Of a stretch of DNA of 64,000 nt, positions 17,813 to 26,236 are shown piece after piece. Source of the stretch: an uncultured Selenomonadales bacterium. Lineage in GTDB: Bacteria; Bacillota; Negativicutes; Selenomonadales; Selenomonadaceae. Positions within the stretch are counted from its first letter, which is position 1. Every line of letters begins with the position of its first letter. A program made the position numbers and the translations under genes. The notes under the pieces are model-generated. The model did not search any database, was not told where the DNA came from, and worked only from the letters and a program-made list of their open reading frames with translations. Where the stretch lies: positions 1-64,000 of the forward strand of contig ONUH01000012.1 of NCBI GenBank assembly GCA_900321035.1, in the 5' to 3' direction.

Positions 17813-19150
17813 TCTCCCATTCGGAAAGCTGTAATGCCTGGAAGAAAACGCCGCGCCGAACAGGAGCACGCGGACAAGCCAATCCAAAAACATAGCGTAC
17901 CATACCCACAGCACGTCTTTTCCCATCCAGTCCACAAACGCGTAGGCAAATCCGATCCGAAACACGAGCATCGTCCCGATGGCCACCGCCATGGGAAAAA
18001 CCGCTCTGCCGATCGCCCGGAAATAATATGGCAGCATAAACGCGACCGGCCAGATAATCATTGCCAGCGAATGGGCCAGCAGAAGGCCTTCCGCAAAATA
18101 CGCGGATTCCGGCGAAAGATGGTAAAGACCGACCCAGAAGCTTCTGCCGAAAATCATGACGACGCAAATGGGAACGAGCGCTGCGTAATTGAGCATGACC
18201 AACAGCTTCGTATAGCTTTTAGCCTGCTCCGGCTCCCCCGCGCCTCTGCACTGGCCGACGATGGTCATGAGCGCGGCGCCCAGCGCGTTGCCGGGAAGGT
18301 ACAAATAGGTCGCAAGGTTGCCCGCCACGGCATAGGCGGCGATGGAGGCCGTGCCCAGCGTGGACACGAGGCTTTGGAGCATCACCTTGCCCAAGTTGAA
18401 CAAGCCGCTTTCCACACTGCCGGGGACCCCGATGGACAGGATTTCCCGCAGGATGGCCCCGCTGGGCCTGCAGTCACCGAGTCTTCTTATGCGAAGCGCA
18501 TTGTCCGGCGACTGGAGGAAGAGACAGATGGCGACGGCGGCGACAGCCCGGGCAAGCAGCGTGGCGACGGCGACGCCTTCCACACCCATGCCGAAGCCGA
18601 AAATGCACAGCGCGTCCCCGGCAATGTTCAGCAGATTCATGCCGAAGGAAACCAGCATGGACAGCCGCGTATTGCCCTCCGCACGAAAGACGGAGGCCGC
18701 CGAGTGATAAACCGCCAGGAACGGGAAGGAGACGGCGGTAAACCGCATATAGATTTCCGCGTCCCGCATGACCTCCGGCTCGACCGTGCCGAAGAGGAGC
18801 CGCAGCAGCGATTGCCCTCCGGCCAGCAGCAACAGGGACAGCAGGAGCAAAGCGCCAGTCGTGACCGAAAGGAGCTGCCCGCCGCTCTTCCTCGCCGAGG
18901 TATACTCCCCTGCGCCGATGTACTTGGCGCAGACGACGGTCCCGCCCGCCGTCATGGCAAACAGGACCTGCAGGACCAAATGGTTGACGGCGTCCACCAG
19001 CGAAACGCCGGAAACGGCCGCTTCGCCCACAAAGGAAACCATCAGGACGTCGACCATACCCACCAGGACGGATAAGACCTGCTCCGCCACCAGCGGCCAG
19101 ATCAGCCGAGAAAGCTGGCGCCCGCTGAAAAGCCTGTCAGTTTTGCTCAT
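17810..19150 (-). CDS. MATE-family efflux transporter
   Basis: 446 residues starting at ATG 19150, which has AAAGGA 9 nt upstream; an ATG at 19159 directly abuts that site and is less likely. Twelve membrane segments are apparent, with MATE features in both halves (GMVDVLMVSFVGEAAVSGVS and GNALGAALMTIVGQCRGAG). It is convergent with the TetR gene and not obviously in an operon. A REP-like element lies directly upstream. The substrate is unknown. Confidence 0.92.
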   Translation of the reverse strand: MSKTDRLFSGRQLSRLIWPLVAEQVLSVLVGMVDVLMVSFVGEAAVSGVSLVDAVNHLVLQVLFAMTAGGTVVCAKYIGAGEYTSARKSGGQLLSVTTGALLLLSLLLLAGGQSLLRLLFGTVEPEVMRDAEIYMRFTAVSFPFLAVYHSAASVFRAEGNTRLSMLVSFGMNLLNIAGDALCIFGFGMGVEGVAVATLLARAVAAVAICLFLQSPDNALRIRRLGDCRPSGAILREILSIGVPGSVESGLFNLGKVMLQSLVSTLGTASIAAYAVAGNLATYLYLPGNALGAALMTIVGQCRGAGEPEQAKSYTKLLVMLNYAALVPICVVMIFGRSFWVGLYHLSPESAYFAEGLLLAHSLAMIIWPVAFMLPYYFRAIGRAVFPMAVAIGTMLVFRIGFAYAFVDWMGKDVLWVWYAMFLDWLVRVLLFGAAFSSRHYSFPNGR

Positions 19151-19167
19151 ACGATTCATTCCTTTAG

Positions 19168-19217
19168 AGCCTCCCTCTATGAGGGAGGTGGCAGCCCGTA
19201 GGGCTGACGGAGGGAGT
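19168..19217. repeat. REP-like intergenic element, reversed copy
   Basis: CCTCCCTCTATGAGGGAGG and CAGCCCGTAGGGCTGACGG form the two hairpins of the family, in the opposite orientation to the copy at 3736. Confidence 0.7.
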
Positions 19218-19282
19218 TTTTAGAGATCCCCTCTAATCATTTGTTAGTATTAAGGGATGCTGCAATCCTACGCTTTTTCTAA

Positions 19283-19319
19283 AAAGGGAGAAACAATCCG
19301 GCGGACTGCTTCTCCCTTA
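19283..19319 (-). terminator. Terminator of the metal P-type ATPase
   Basis: AAGGGAGAA, then CAATCCG, pairs with CGGACTG, then CTTCTCCCTT. The CAGTCC-like core links it to the palindromes at 3907 and 4074. It lies about 30 bp beyond the ATPase stop. Confidence 0.6.
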
Positions 19320-19349
19320 ATGTAAACGATTTTACTTGTATTTCCCTGC

Positions 19350-22300
19350 TCAGAACTTCTTATACAGCACGCGGCAGGCGTTCAGCACGCAGAGCACGGA
19401 GACGCCGGTATCCGCGAAGACCGCCGCCCACATGGACGCGTAGCCGAAGAGACCCGCCACCATGATGATGACTTTGACGATCAACGCGAAGGCCACGTTC
19501 TGCCAAGCCACGCTGTTGACCGCCTTGGCGATGGCGATAGCTTTCGGGATCGCGCTCATCTCGGAATTCATGAAGACCACGTCCGCCGCCTCGATGGCCG
19601 CGTCCGCGCCGCTGCCCATGGCCGCGCCGACGTCCGCGCCCGCCAGAACGGGAGCGTCGTTGATGCCGTCGCCGACGAACATGACGCCGCCGTATTTGTT
19701 GCGAAGGTCGTTCATTTCTTTCAGCTTGTCCTGCGGCAGGAGCTCCGCCCGAACCTCCGTGATGCCGGCTTCCGCCGCCACGGCGTTCGCTTCCCTGCGG
19801 GCGTCGCCGGTGAGCATGACCGTCGCCAGCCCCAGTTTGGTGATGTCCGCCACAGCCTGCTTTGCGTCGTCTTTCAGCGTGTCGTTGATGCGCACGCTGC
19901 CGAGGAACGTCCCGTTCTTCGCTACCAAGACTTCGCTGCCGTAGTCCGCAGCCCGATAGGCGCTGTAGTCGACTTTGAACTGATCCATCAGGCGAGGATT
20001 ACCGACCAGAAGCGTATCGCTTCCGAAATACGCCACGAGGCCCGCGCCTGCGATTTCCTCAAAGCGATCCGGCCGCGCAAGGGGCAGGTTCCGCTCTTTG
20101 GCGGCGCTCACGATGCTGACCGCGATTGGGTGGGTGGAAACCTGTTCCGCCCCGGCGGTGACCTGCAGGATCTCGTTTTCGCTCGCGCTTCCGGCCGGAA
20201 GCACCTGCTGCACCACGAAATTGCCCTTCGTCACGGTGCCGGTCTTGTCCATGACCACCGCCGCCACATTCTTCAGCATTTCCATGGCGTTGCCGCCCTT
20301 GAACAGGACGCCGATCTTGGAGCCGGCGCCGATGCCCGCGAAGAAGGACAGCGGCACGGAGAGCACCAGCGCGCAGGGGCAGCTGATGACAAGGAAGGTC
20401 AGCGCGGTGTAAATCCACTTGTTCCATTCGCCCGTCATCAGGGAAGGGATAATCGCCACCGCAAGCGCAAGCGCCACTACGATCGGCGTATAGACCCGCG
20501 CGAAGCGCGTGATGAATTTGTCGATATACGGCTTGTTGGCCGCCGCGTTTTCCACGGAATCCAGAATCTTCGTGACCATGGATTCCTGCAGTTCCTTCTC
20601 CACGCGAATCTTCAGCATGCCGGAGGTATTCACGCAGCCGGACAATACTTCGTCGCCGAAGGATTTCCGCACGGGCACCGGCTCGCCGGTGACAGGGGAC
20701 GTGTCAAGCTGGCTCTCGCCGTCGACGACGACGCCGTCCAGCGGGATACGGTCGCCGACGCGCACAAGCAGGATGTCGCCGACGCGGGCTTCCGCCGAAG
20801 GAATGACCTTCACGTCGTCGCCCACCAACAGGTTGACCACTTCAGGACGCATATCCACCGCGTCCATGATCTGGTCGCGGCTCCGGTCGGCGGCCCGGTC
20901 CTGGAACCATTCGCCGACCCGGTAGAAGAAGATGACGCCCACCGCTTCTTCCCATGCCTCGATGGCAAAGGCGCCCAGGGTGGCTACGGTCATCAGGAAG
21001 TTCTCGTCGAAGAATTCGCCTTTCGTCAGGTTCTTCAAGGCGGTAAGCACGATCTTCCAGCCCAGGATCACATAGGCGACGATCAGGCAGTACATGTGGT
21101 ACTGCTCCGGCACGAGGCCCAGCCACTCCGTCACGATGAAGATCGCGCCGCCGACTACCAGCTCGAAGATTTCCCGAGCGTTTTCGCTGAGGAAGGATTT
21201 CTTTTCCCGTTTGCGGTCGGGAACGGGCGCGTTGTCCTCCCGCTCCACGATGGTCACGCCGTCTTCCACTTTGTCGGTGACGGTCTGCATTTTTGCGGTG
21301 AGGCCGTCGTAGCTCCTGGCGGTGACGCGGAGCTGTCCGGTAGCGTATACCAGCACGGCGTCGTCCACTTCCGGCATCGCCTTGATGGCGTCCTCCACCT
21401 TGGTGGCGCAGGCCGCGCAGTCGAGACCCTGCACATCGTAGGTGCGGAATTTCGCGGCGCCGAACTGTTCCTTTTCGGAAATCGTCACGCCCTCTTCCGC
21501 TTTATCTGCGGCCGCCTGCATCTGCGGCAGGAGGCCGTCGTAGCTGCGGGCGCTGACACGGAGCTGCCCCGTCTCGTAAACCAGTATCGCCTCGTCCACG
21601 ATGGGCAGCGCGGCGATGGCGTCCTGCACCTTGACGGAGCAGGCGGCGCAGTCAAGGCCGTCCACTTTATAGGTCCGATATTTCTTTTGCGCGGAGGCAC
21701 GGACGCGCTCCGTGATGGTCACGCCGTCTTCCGCTTTCTCTGCGGCGGCCTGCAGTTTCGGCAGCAGCCCGTCATAATTGTCGGCGGTGACGCGAAGCTG
21801 TCCGGTCTCGTAAACCAGCGTAGCCATCGTCACGCCAGGTATGGCGGCGACGGCGTCCTGCACTTTGATGGAACATGCGGCACAGTCGAGGCCGTCCACC
21901 TTGTAGGTGCGGAATTTGTCGGACTGCTCCGGCCCTTCTTCCCGTGGAATGACCGTGACATAAGACAGGAACGAACGGCATATCTCCTGGAATATCGGCA
22001 GCATGGCGTCCGGATTCTTGGCCGAGACGCGGAGCTGTTTCGTGCTGTAGCTGACGACCGCATAGTCCACGCCCGGCAGGGATTTAATCTTATGCTCGAT
22101 CTTGGACGCGCAAATGGGGCAGTCCAGATTGATCAATTCGTAAACGCGCTTGACATTTTCCGCGTCCGGCATGCGGCACTTGCAGTGAGCCAGACTTTCT
22201 CCGCAATAATCGCAATATTCCTCATGAGAATTGCATTCCTCGCAGGCACATTCGTCCGGATGGCCTGCCACATGCGCTTCATGAGTATAGGACGCGTTAT

Positions 22301-22511
22301 GATGCACCAGCTCATGCTCGCTGTGGTCGTGCGCTTCTTCGGCTCCATGGTCATGATCGTGATCGTGTCCGTGATCGTGTCCGTGTTCATGATCATGCCC
22401 GTGGTCGTGCTCATGGTCGTGATCGTGGTCATGTTGATGCTCGTGTCCGTGGTCATGTTCGTGATCATGGACGTGGTCGTGCTCATGGTCGTGCTCGTGA
22501 TCGTGTGACAT
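19350..22511 (-). CDS. P1B-type heavy-metal-transporting ATPase with His/Asp-rich N terminus and four HMA domains
   Basis: 1053 residues from ATG 22511 (AAAGGA 9 nt upstream). Residues about 1-60 are a His/Asp repeat, followed by a Cys/His-rich segment (CACEECN, YCDYCGE, HCKC). Four heavy-metal domains follow (about 130-440): the first has LDCPICASK, the next three GLDCAACS or GLDCAACA. The core has the transmembrane CPC (SCPCALVLS), the phosphorylation site DKTGTVTKG, GDGINDAPVL, and a last-helix FADTGVSVLCVLN aspartate, as in ZntA/CadA (Zn, Cd, Pb, sometimes Co). It lies 51 bp after the ABC gene and may share its transcript. Most relatives have one or two HMA domains. Confidence 0.95.
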   Translation of the reverse strand: MSHDHEHDHEHDHVHDHEHDHGHEHQHDHDHDHEHDHGHDHEHGHDHGHDHDHDHGAEEAHDHSEHELVHHNASYTHEAHVAGHPDECACEECNSHEEYCDYCGESLAHCKCRMPDAENVKRVYELINLDCPICASKIEHKIKSLPGVDYAVVSYSTKQLRVSAKNPDAMLPIFQEICRSFLSYVTVIPREEGPEQSDKFRTYKVDGLDCAACSIKVQDAVAAIPGVTMATLVYETGQLRVTADNYDGLLPKLQAAAEKAEDGVTITERVRASAQKKYRTYKVDGLDCAACSVKVQDAIAALPIVDEAILVYETGQLRVSARSYDGLLPQMQAAADKAEEGVTISEKEQFGAAKFRTYDVQGLDCAACATKVEDAIKAMPEVDDAVLVYATGQLRVTARSYDGLTAKMQTVTDKVEDGVTIVEREDNAPVPDRKREKKSFLSENAREIFELVVGGAIFIVTEWLGLVPEQYHMYCLIVAYVILGWKIVLTALKNLTKGEFFDENFLMTVATLGAFAIEAWEEAVGVIFFYRVGEWFQDRAADRSRDQIMDAVDMRPEVVNLLVGDDVKVIPSAEARVGDILLVRVGDRIPLDGVVVDGESQLDTSPVTGEPVPVRKSFGDEVLSGCVNTSGMLKIRVEKELQESMVTKILDSVENAAANKPYIDKFITRFARVYTPIVVALALAVAIIPSLMTGEWNKWIYTALTFLVISCPCALVLSVPLSFFAGIGAGSKIGVLFKGGNAMEMLKNVAAVVMDKTGTVTKGNFVVQQVLPAGSASENEILQVTAGAEQVSTHPIAVSIVSAAKERNLPLARPDRFEEIAGAGLVAYFGSDTLLVGNPRLMDQFKVDYSAYRAADYGSEVLVAKNGTFLGSVRINDTLKDDAKQAVADITKLGLATVMLTGDARREANAVAAEAGITEVRAELLPQDKLKEMNDLRNKYGGVMFVGDGINDAPVLAGADVGAAMGSGADAAIEAADVVFMNSEMSAIPKAIAIAKAVNSVAWQNVAFALIVKVIIMVAGLFGYASMWAAVFADTGVSVLCVLNACRVLYKKF

Positions 22512-22539
22512 CTTGACACATCCTTTCGCGAAGGGTTCG

Positions 22540-22592
22540 TTCCACCTCATCCGTCAGCCTTCGGCTGACACCTTCCCCTCAAGGGGAAGGCA
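22540..22592. repeat. REP-like intergenic element inside the putative operon
   Basis: CTCATCCGTCAGCCTTCGGC is followed by TGACACC and the hairpin CCTTCCCCTCAAGGGGAAGG. It fills most of the gap between the ABC ATPase and P-type ATPase genes and could reduce downstream transcription. Confidence 0.75.
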
Positions 22593-22601
22593 AGTTTTGT
22601 C

Positions 22602-23564
22602 TTATCTTGCACAGCAATGGCAGGCCACCAGATGGCCCGGCGCCACCTCCGTCAGCGTCGGCTTTGTATGATGGCAGTCGTCGACGCAATCCGGGCAGCG
22701 GTTGCTGAACGGACAGCCCTGCGGCAGATCCAGCGGGCTTGGCGGCTCGCCCTCGATCGCCTTGATTTTCTGGGAAAAGTCCATTTTCAGGTCGAACACG
22801 GAGTTCAACAGCGCCCTGGAATACGGATGGCAGCATATATCGGAAAGTCCCTCGCCCGGCATGACCTCCACGATATTGCCGAGGTACATGACAGCCACCT
22901 GATGGGCAAAGGATTCGATCAGCCCCAAATCATGGGCGATAAAGCCGATCGCGATGTTCTTCTCCCGCTGCAGACGGGTAATCAGCTCGATGACCGTTTT
23001 CTGCACGGAAACGTCCAGCGCGCTGGTAGCCTCGTCCATGACGATGAACTCCGGCTCAAGGGCAATAGCCCGGGCGATTGCCACACGCTGACGCTGGCCG
23101 CCGGACATATTGTGCGGGTAACGGTCGGCGAAGTCTCCCGGAAGCTCTACCAGTTCCAGAAGTTCCCGCGCCTTCGCGTCCACCTCGGAGCTGCTGATAC
23201 GGTTGAAGTTCAACAGCGGCTCGCAGACGATCTCCTTGATCTTCATCTTGGGATTGAAGGACGTGGACGGGTCCTGAAAGACCATCTGGATATGCTGGCG
23301 GTTCTCGTGCAGCTCCGCCCCCTTCATTTTCGTGATGTCCTTCCCGTGGAAGAAAATCTCGCCCTCCGTCGGGGTATCCAGCCAGACCATGAAACGCATG
23401 AAGGTACTCTTGCCGCAGCCGGACTCTCCCACGATGCCCAGCGTTTTTCCTTTATAGAATTTCAGATTGACGTCGTTGCAGGCGGTCAGCAGGCGGCCGT
23501 CGTTTGTGGGAAACCGGCGGGTCACATGGCGCGCCTCAATCAGCAAATCCTTTTCATCAAACAT
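22602..23564 (-). CDS. ABC transporter ATP-binding protein (OppF/DppF/NikE type)
   Basis: 320 residues. Walker A GESGCGKST, Q-loop FQDP, signature MSGGQRQR and Walker B EFIVMDEATS are intact. The C-terminal oligopeptide-type extension is cysteine-rich (CPFSNRCPDCVDDC and ACHCCAR), which could bind an Fe-S cluster as reported for some Opp/Dpp ATPases. It overlaps the other ATPase gene by 8 bp and completes a five-part importer. Confidence 0.93.
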   Translation of the reverse strand: MFDEKDLLIEARHVTRRFPTNDGRLLTACNDVNLKFYKGKTLGIVGESGCGKSTFMRFMVWLDTPTEGEIFFHGKDITKMKGAELHENRQHIQMVFQDPSTSFNPKMKIKEIVCEPLLNFNRISSSEVDAKARELLELVELPGDFADRYPHNMSGGQRQRVAIARAIALEPEFIVMDEATSALDVSVQKTVIELITRLQREKNIAIGFIAHDLGLIESFAHQVAVMYLGNIVEVMPGEGLSDICCHPYSRALLNSVFDLKMDFSQKIKAIEGEPPSPLDLPQGCPFSNRCPDCVDDCHHTKPTLTEVAPGHLVACHCCAR

Positions 23565-24345
23565 AGCGTTTACCTCCCAAGGTCGGCACCGCGTCCAAGA
23601 GCAGCTTGGTGTACGGATTGGTCGACTCGTGGAGTATATACTCGCGCTCGCCCCGGTCGACGACCTCGCCGTGCTTCATGACCACGATCTTGTCTCCCAT
23701 ATAAGCGGCTACGCCGAGGTTATGGGTGACGATAATAATGCTGGTGCCGTACTCGTCGCGAAGCTCCATGAACTGGCGGACGATCTGCGCCTGCGTCGTC
23801 ACGTCGAGAGCCGAGGTCGGCTCGTCGGCCAGCAGCAGCTTCGGCTGGTACGTCATCCCCATGGCGATGCCCACGCGCTGGCGCTGGCCGCCGGAAAGCT
23901 GGAACGGATAGGAACGCATGATGCGGTCGCCGTCCGGGAGACGCATCCGCTCGATCATCTCGATTCCCTTCGCCCATGCGTCCTCCTTGGAGATATCCTC
24001 ATGGGTGCGGATATATTCCACATAGCTGTCGCCGATCAGCCGCGTCTGGTTCATCATGGCGCCGCTGTCCTGAAAGATCATGGAGATATCATGGCCGCGG
24101 AGCTCGCGCCATTGCTCGTGGGTCAGGCCCAGCAAATCCATGCCGTCGTAAGTGATGCTGCCGGCGGAAACCCTGCCCCCTCCGGGAAGAAGCCCCATAG
24201 CCGCGCGGATCACGGTAGTCTTGCCGCTGCCGGATTCGCCGACGATGCTGCAAATCTCGCCTTTCTCAAGGCTCATGCTGACTTTTTTTACCGTAAGGTT
24301 CTTGCCGTAGGAAATATCTACGTCCTTGATTTCCAATAATGACAT
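23557..24345 (-). CDS. ABC transporter ATP-binding protein (OppD/DppD/NikD type)
   Basis: 262 residues with Walker A GESGSGKTT, Q-loop FQDS, signature LSGGQRQR and Walker B LLLADEPTSALD. It is about 60 residues shorter than typical OppD and ends just after the YILHESTNPYTKLLLDAVP segment, so the C-terminal extension seen in its partner is missing. NikD proteins are similarly short, which tips the system toward the nickel/metal branch. Confidence 0.92.
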   Translation of the reverse strand: MSLLEIKDVDISYGKNLTVKKVSMSLEKGEICSIVGESGSGKTTVIRAAMGLLPGGGRVSAGSITYDGMDLLGLTHEQWRELRGHDISMIFQDSGAMMNQTRLIGDSYVEYIRTHEDISKEDAWAKGIEMIERMRLPDGDRIMRSYPFQLSGGQRQRVGIAMGMTYQPKLLLADEPTSALDVTTQAQIVRQFMELRDEYGTSIIIVTHNLGVAAYMGDKIVVMKHGEVVDRGEREYILHESTNPYTKLLLDAVPTLGGKRYV

Positions 24346-24357
24346 GATATTCCCCCC

Positions 24358-25191
24358 TTACTCTTCCCGCGGATCCAGAATATCCCGGAGATTATCGCCG
24401 AGCATATTGAAGACCACGACCGTGATAAAGATTGCAAAACCGGGATAAATCATCATCCAGGGCGCCGACTGCATGAAGTCGCGGCCCTCGTTCAGCATGG
24501 CGCCCCATTCCGGCGTCGGCGGCTGTGCGCCGAAGCCTAAGAAGGAAAGCGCCGATAGCTCCATCATCATGCCGCCGATGTCCGTCGCCGCCGTGATGAC
24601 CAGCGTGGTGATCGTATTCGGCAGCATATACTTCCAAAGCATCCGCCATGTGCTGGACCCGGTGACGATCGCCGCGTACACGAAATCCGTGTGGCGAATC
24701 TTCAGCACCAGCGAACGCGCCATACGCGCGTACTTGGGCCAGGTGACCAAGGCGATAGCGATAATCGCGTTGCGCATGCTGGCGCCCAGCATACCGGCTA
24801 CGGCAATAGCCAGGACAAGGCCCGGGAAAGCGATCATCATATCGGCGATACGCATGATCACGGCGTCCACCCAGCCGCCGAAGTATCCGGAGACCACGCC
24901 GAGAGCCGTACCTATCACGAAAACCAACGCCACCAAAATAAACGTGGAAACCAGCGAGATACGAGCGCCGTACAGCACCCGGGAATAAATATCCCGGCCC
25001 ATCTTGTCCGTACCGCAGAGGTGCGTCCCGTCCGGCTGCATAATGGCGTCCCTCAGATCGCCGGCCGTCGGATCGATGCCGCCGGAAAGCACCGGAGCGA
25101 AAACAGCTATCAGTATAATGATAATTGCCAATACAGAGAACAGGACGAAGCCCCTGTTGCTCAAAAATTTCTTCCTTGTCGCCGCATCCAT
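24358..25191 (-). CDS. ABC transporter permease (OppC/DppC/NikC type)
   Basis: 277 residues, about six membrane segments. The N-terminal region has GTDKMGRDIYSRVLYGAR, characteristic of DppC/NikC. The C-terminal EAA-like loop includes ALSFLGFGAQPPTPEWGAML. GAGGAGG precedes the ATG. It is adjacent to the DppB-like gene and is expected to pair with it. Confidence 0.93.
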   Translation of the reverse strand: MDAATRKKFLSNRGFVLFSVLAIIIILIAVFAPVLSGGIDPTAGDLRDAIMQPDGTHLCGTDKMGRDIYSRVLYGARISLVSTFILVALVFVIGTALGVVSGYFGGWVDAVIMRIADMMIAFPGLVLAIAVAGMLGASMRNAIIAIALVTWPKYARMARSLVLKIRHTDFVYAAIVTGSSTWRMLWKYMLPNTITTLVITAATDIGGMMMELSALSFLGFGAQPPTPEWGAMLNEGRDFMQSAPWMMIYPGFAIFITVVVFNMLGDNLRDILDPREE

Positions 25192-25195
25192 ACGC

Positions 25196-26134
25196 TCACC
25201 TCCTCAACCGCATGCGGGGATCCACATAATTGTAGGAAATATCTACAATCAGATTGATCATCATATAGATGACGGAAACCCACAGCACATAGCCCTGGAC
25301 CAGGAAATAATCGGCGGACATGATGGCCGCTACCGCAAGATTTCCAAGCCCCGGATACGAGAAAATAATCTCGACGACGCTGGTGCCGCCCAACAGGGAG
25401 CCGACGGACAGACCCAGCATCGTAATCAGAGGCAGCAGCGAATTCGGCAGCACGTTGCGCCAGAGGATCTGGTTTTCCGATACGCCGCGGGCGCGGGCGC
25501 CGATCACATAATCCGAATGAAGTTCTTCCAGCACCGCCGTGCGGACCTGGCGCGTGTATTTCGCCGTCATGGCAACGGCCAGCGTCACTGCCGGCAGGAT
25601 CAGCGACTCAAAGTCGCCGGCAGAGGATACCACCGGCAGGAGTCCCATCTTGACGCAGAAAATCAGGATCAGCATCAAGCCCAGCCAGTAGTTCGGAATC
25701 GATACGCCGAAGAAAGTGACGGCGCGCACGATGTAGTCGATAGGTTTATTGTGGTTCACAGCTGACAATACGCCCAAGGGCACAGAGAATAAAAGCATGA
25801 GTACAGTGGAAGCCAGCGTAAGCTTCAAAGTCGGCCACAGGCGATCCATCAAGAGCTCCGCCACCGGCTTGTTCAGCATGAAAGATTCGCCGAAATTGCC
25901 CTGCAGGCAGCCCAAGACCCAATCCACATATTGGGTAAAAAACGGTTTGTTCAGTCCCAGCTTCACGCGCATCTCTTCAATCATTTCCGAAGTGGGCATG
26001 ACGCCGGCATGCGTATAGATATTTCGCGCCGGGTCGCCCGGCGACAGATACGTCAATAAAAACGTGATGAAGCTGATACCGATCAGCACGATCAGCATCT
26101 GCAGCAGTCTGGAAACGAGTTGGTTCTTATTCAT
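25196..26134 (-). CDS. ABC transporter permease (OppB/DppB/NikB type)
   Basis: 312 residues with the family's first helix (LLQMLIVLIGISFITFLLTY), the SPGDPAR motif and the FSYPGLGNLAVAAIMSADY segment near the C terminus. About six membrane segments. It begins about 100 bp after the binding-protein gene, separated by a hairpin at 26178-26204. Confidence 0.93.
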   Translation of the reverse strand: MNKNQLVSRLLQMLIVLIGISFITFLLTYLSPGDPARNIYTHAGVMPTSEMIEEMRVKLGLNKPFFTQYVDWVLGCLQGNFGESFMLNKPVAELLMDRLWPTLKLTLASTVLMLLFSVPLGVLSAVNHNKPIDYIVRAVTFFGVSIPNYWLGLMLILIFCVKMGLLPVVSSAGDFESLILPAVTLAVAMTAKYTRQVRTAVLEELHSDYVIGARARGVSENQILWRNVLPNSLLPLITMLGLSVGSLLGGTSVVEIIFSYPGLGNLAVAAIMSADYFLVQGYVLWVSVIYMMINLIVDISYNYVDPRMRLRR

Positions 26135-26177
26135 TGTCTTCTCTCCCCATCATAGGAGTCTTTCAAATAATTCTACA

Positions 26178-26204
26178 AAGGGATACGGAACACCGTATCC
26201 CCTT
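26178..26204 (-). terminator. Intercistronic hairpin (attenuator) after the binding-protein gene
   Basis: AAGGGATACGG pairs with CCGTATCCCCTT around a 4-nt loop with no strong U run. It lies between the binding protein and its permeases; such hairpins commonly keep binding-protein mRNA more abundant. Confidence 0.5.
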
Positions 26205-26236
26205 GCAGTTTCTTTTGCAGTTGCCTGTCTTGCCGA

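Noticed and set aside
20130..22508. Long plus-strand frame with a very hydrophobic Val/Met-rich tail, looking like a membrane protein
   Set aside because: The hydrophobic tail is simply the complement of the His/Asp codons in the P-type ATPase N terminus.
22310..22510. Short tandem repeats that could suggest a CRISPR-like or satellite array
   Set aside because: They are codons for the His/Asp repeat of the ATPase, in frame, with no spacer structure.
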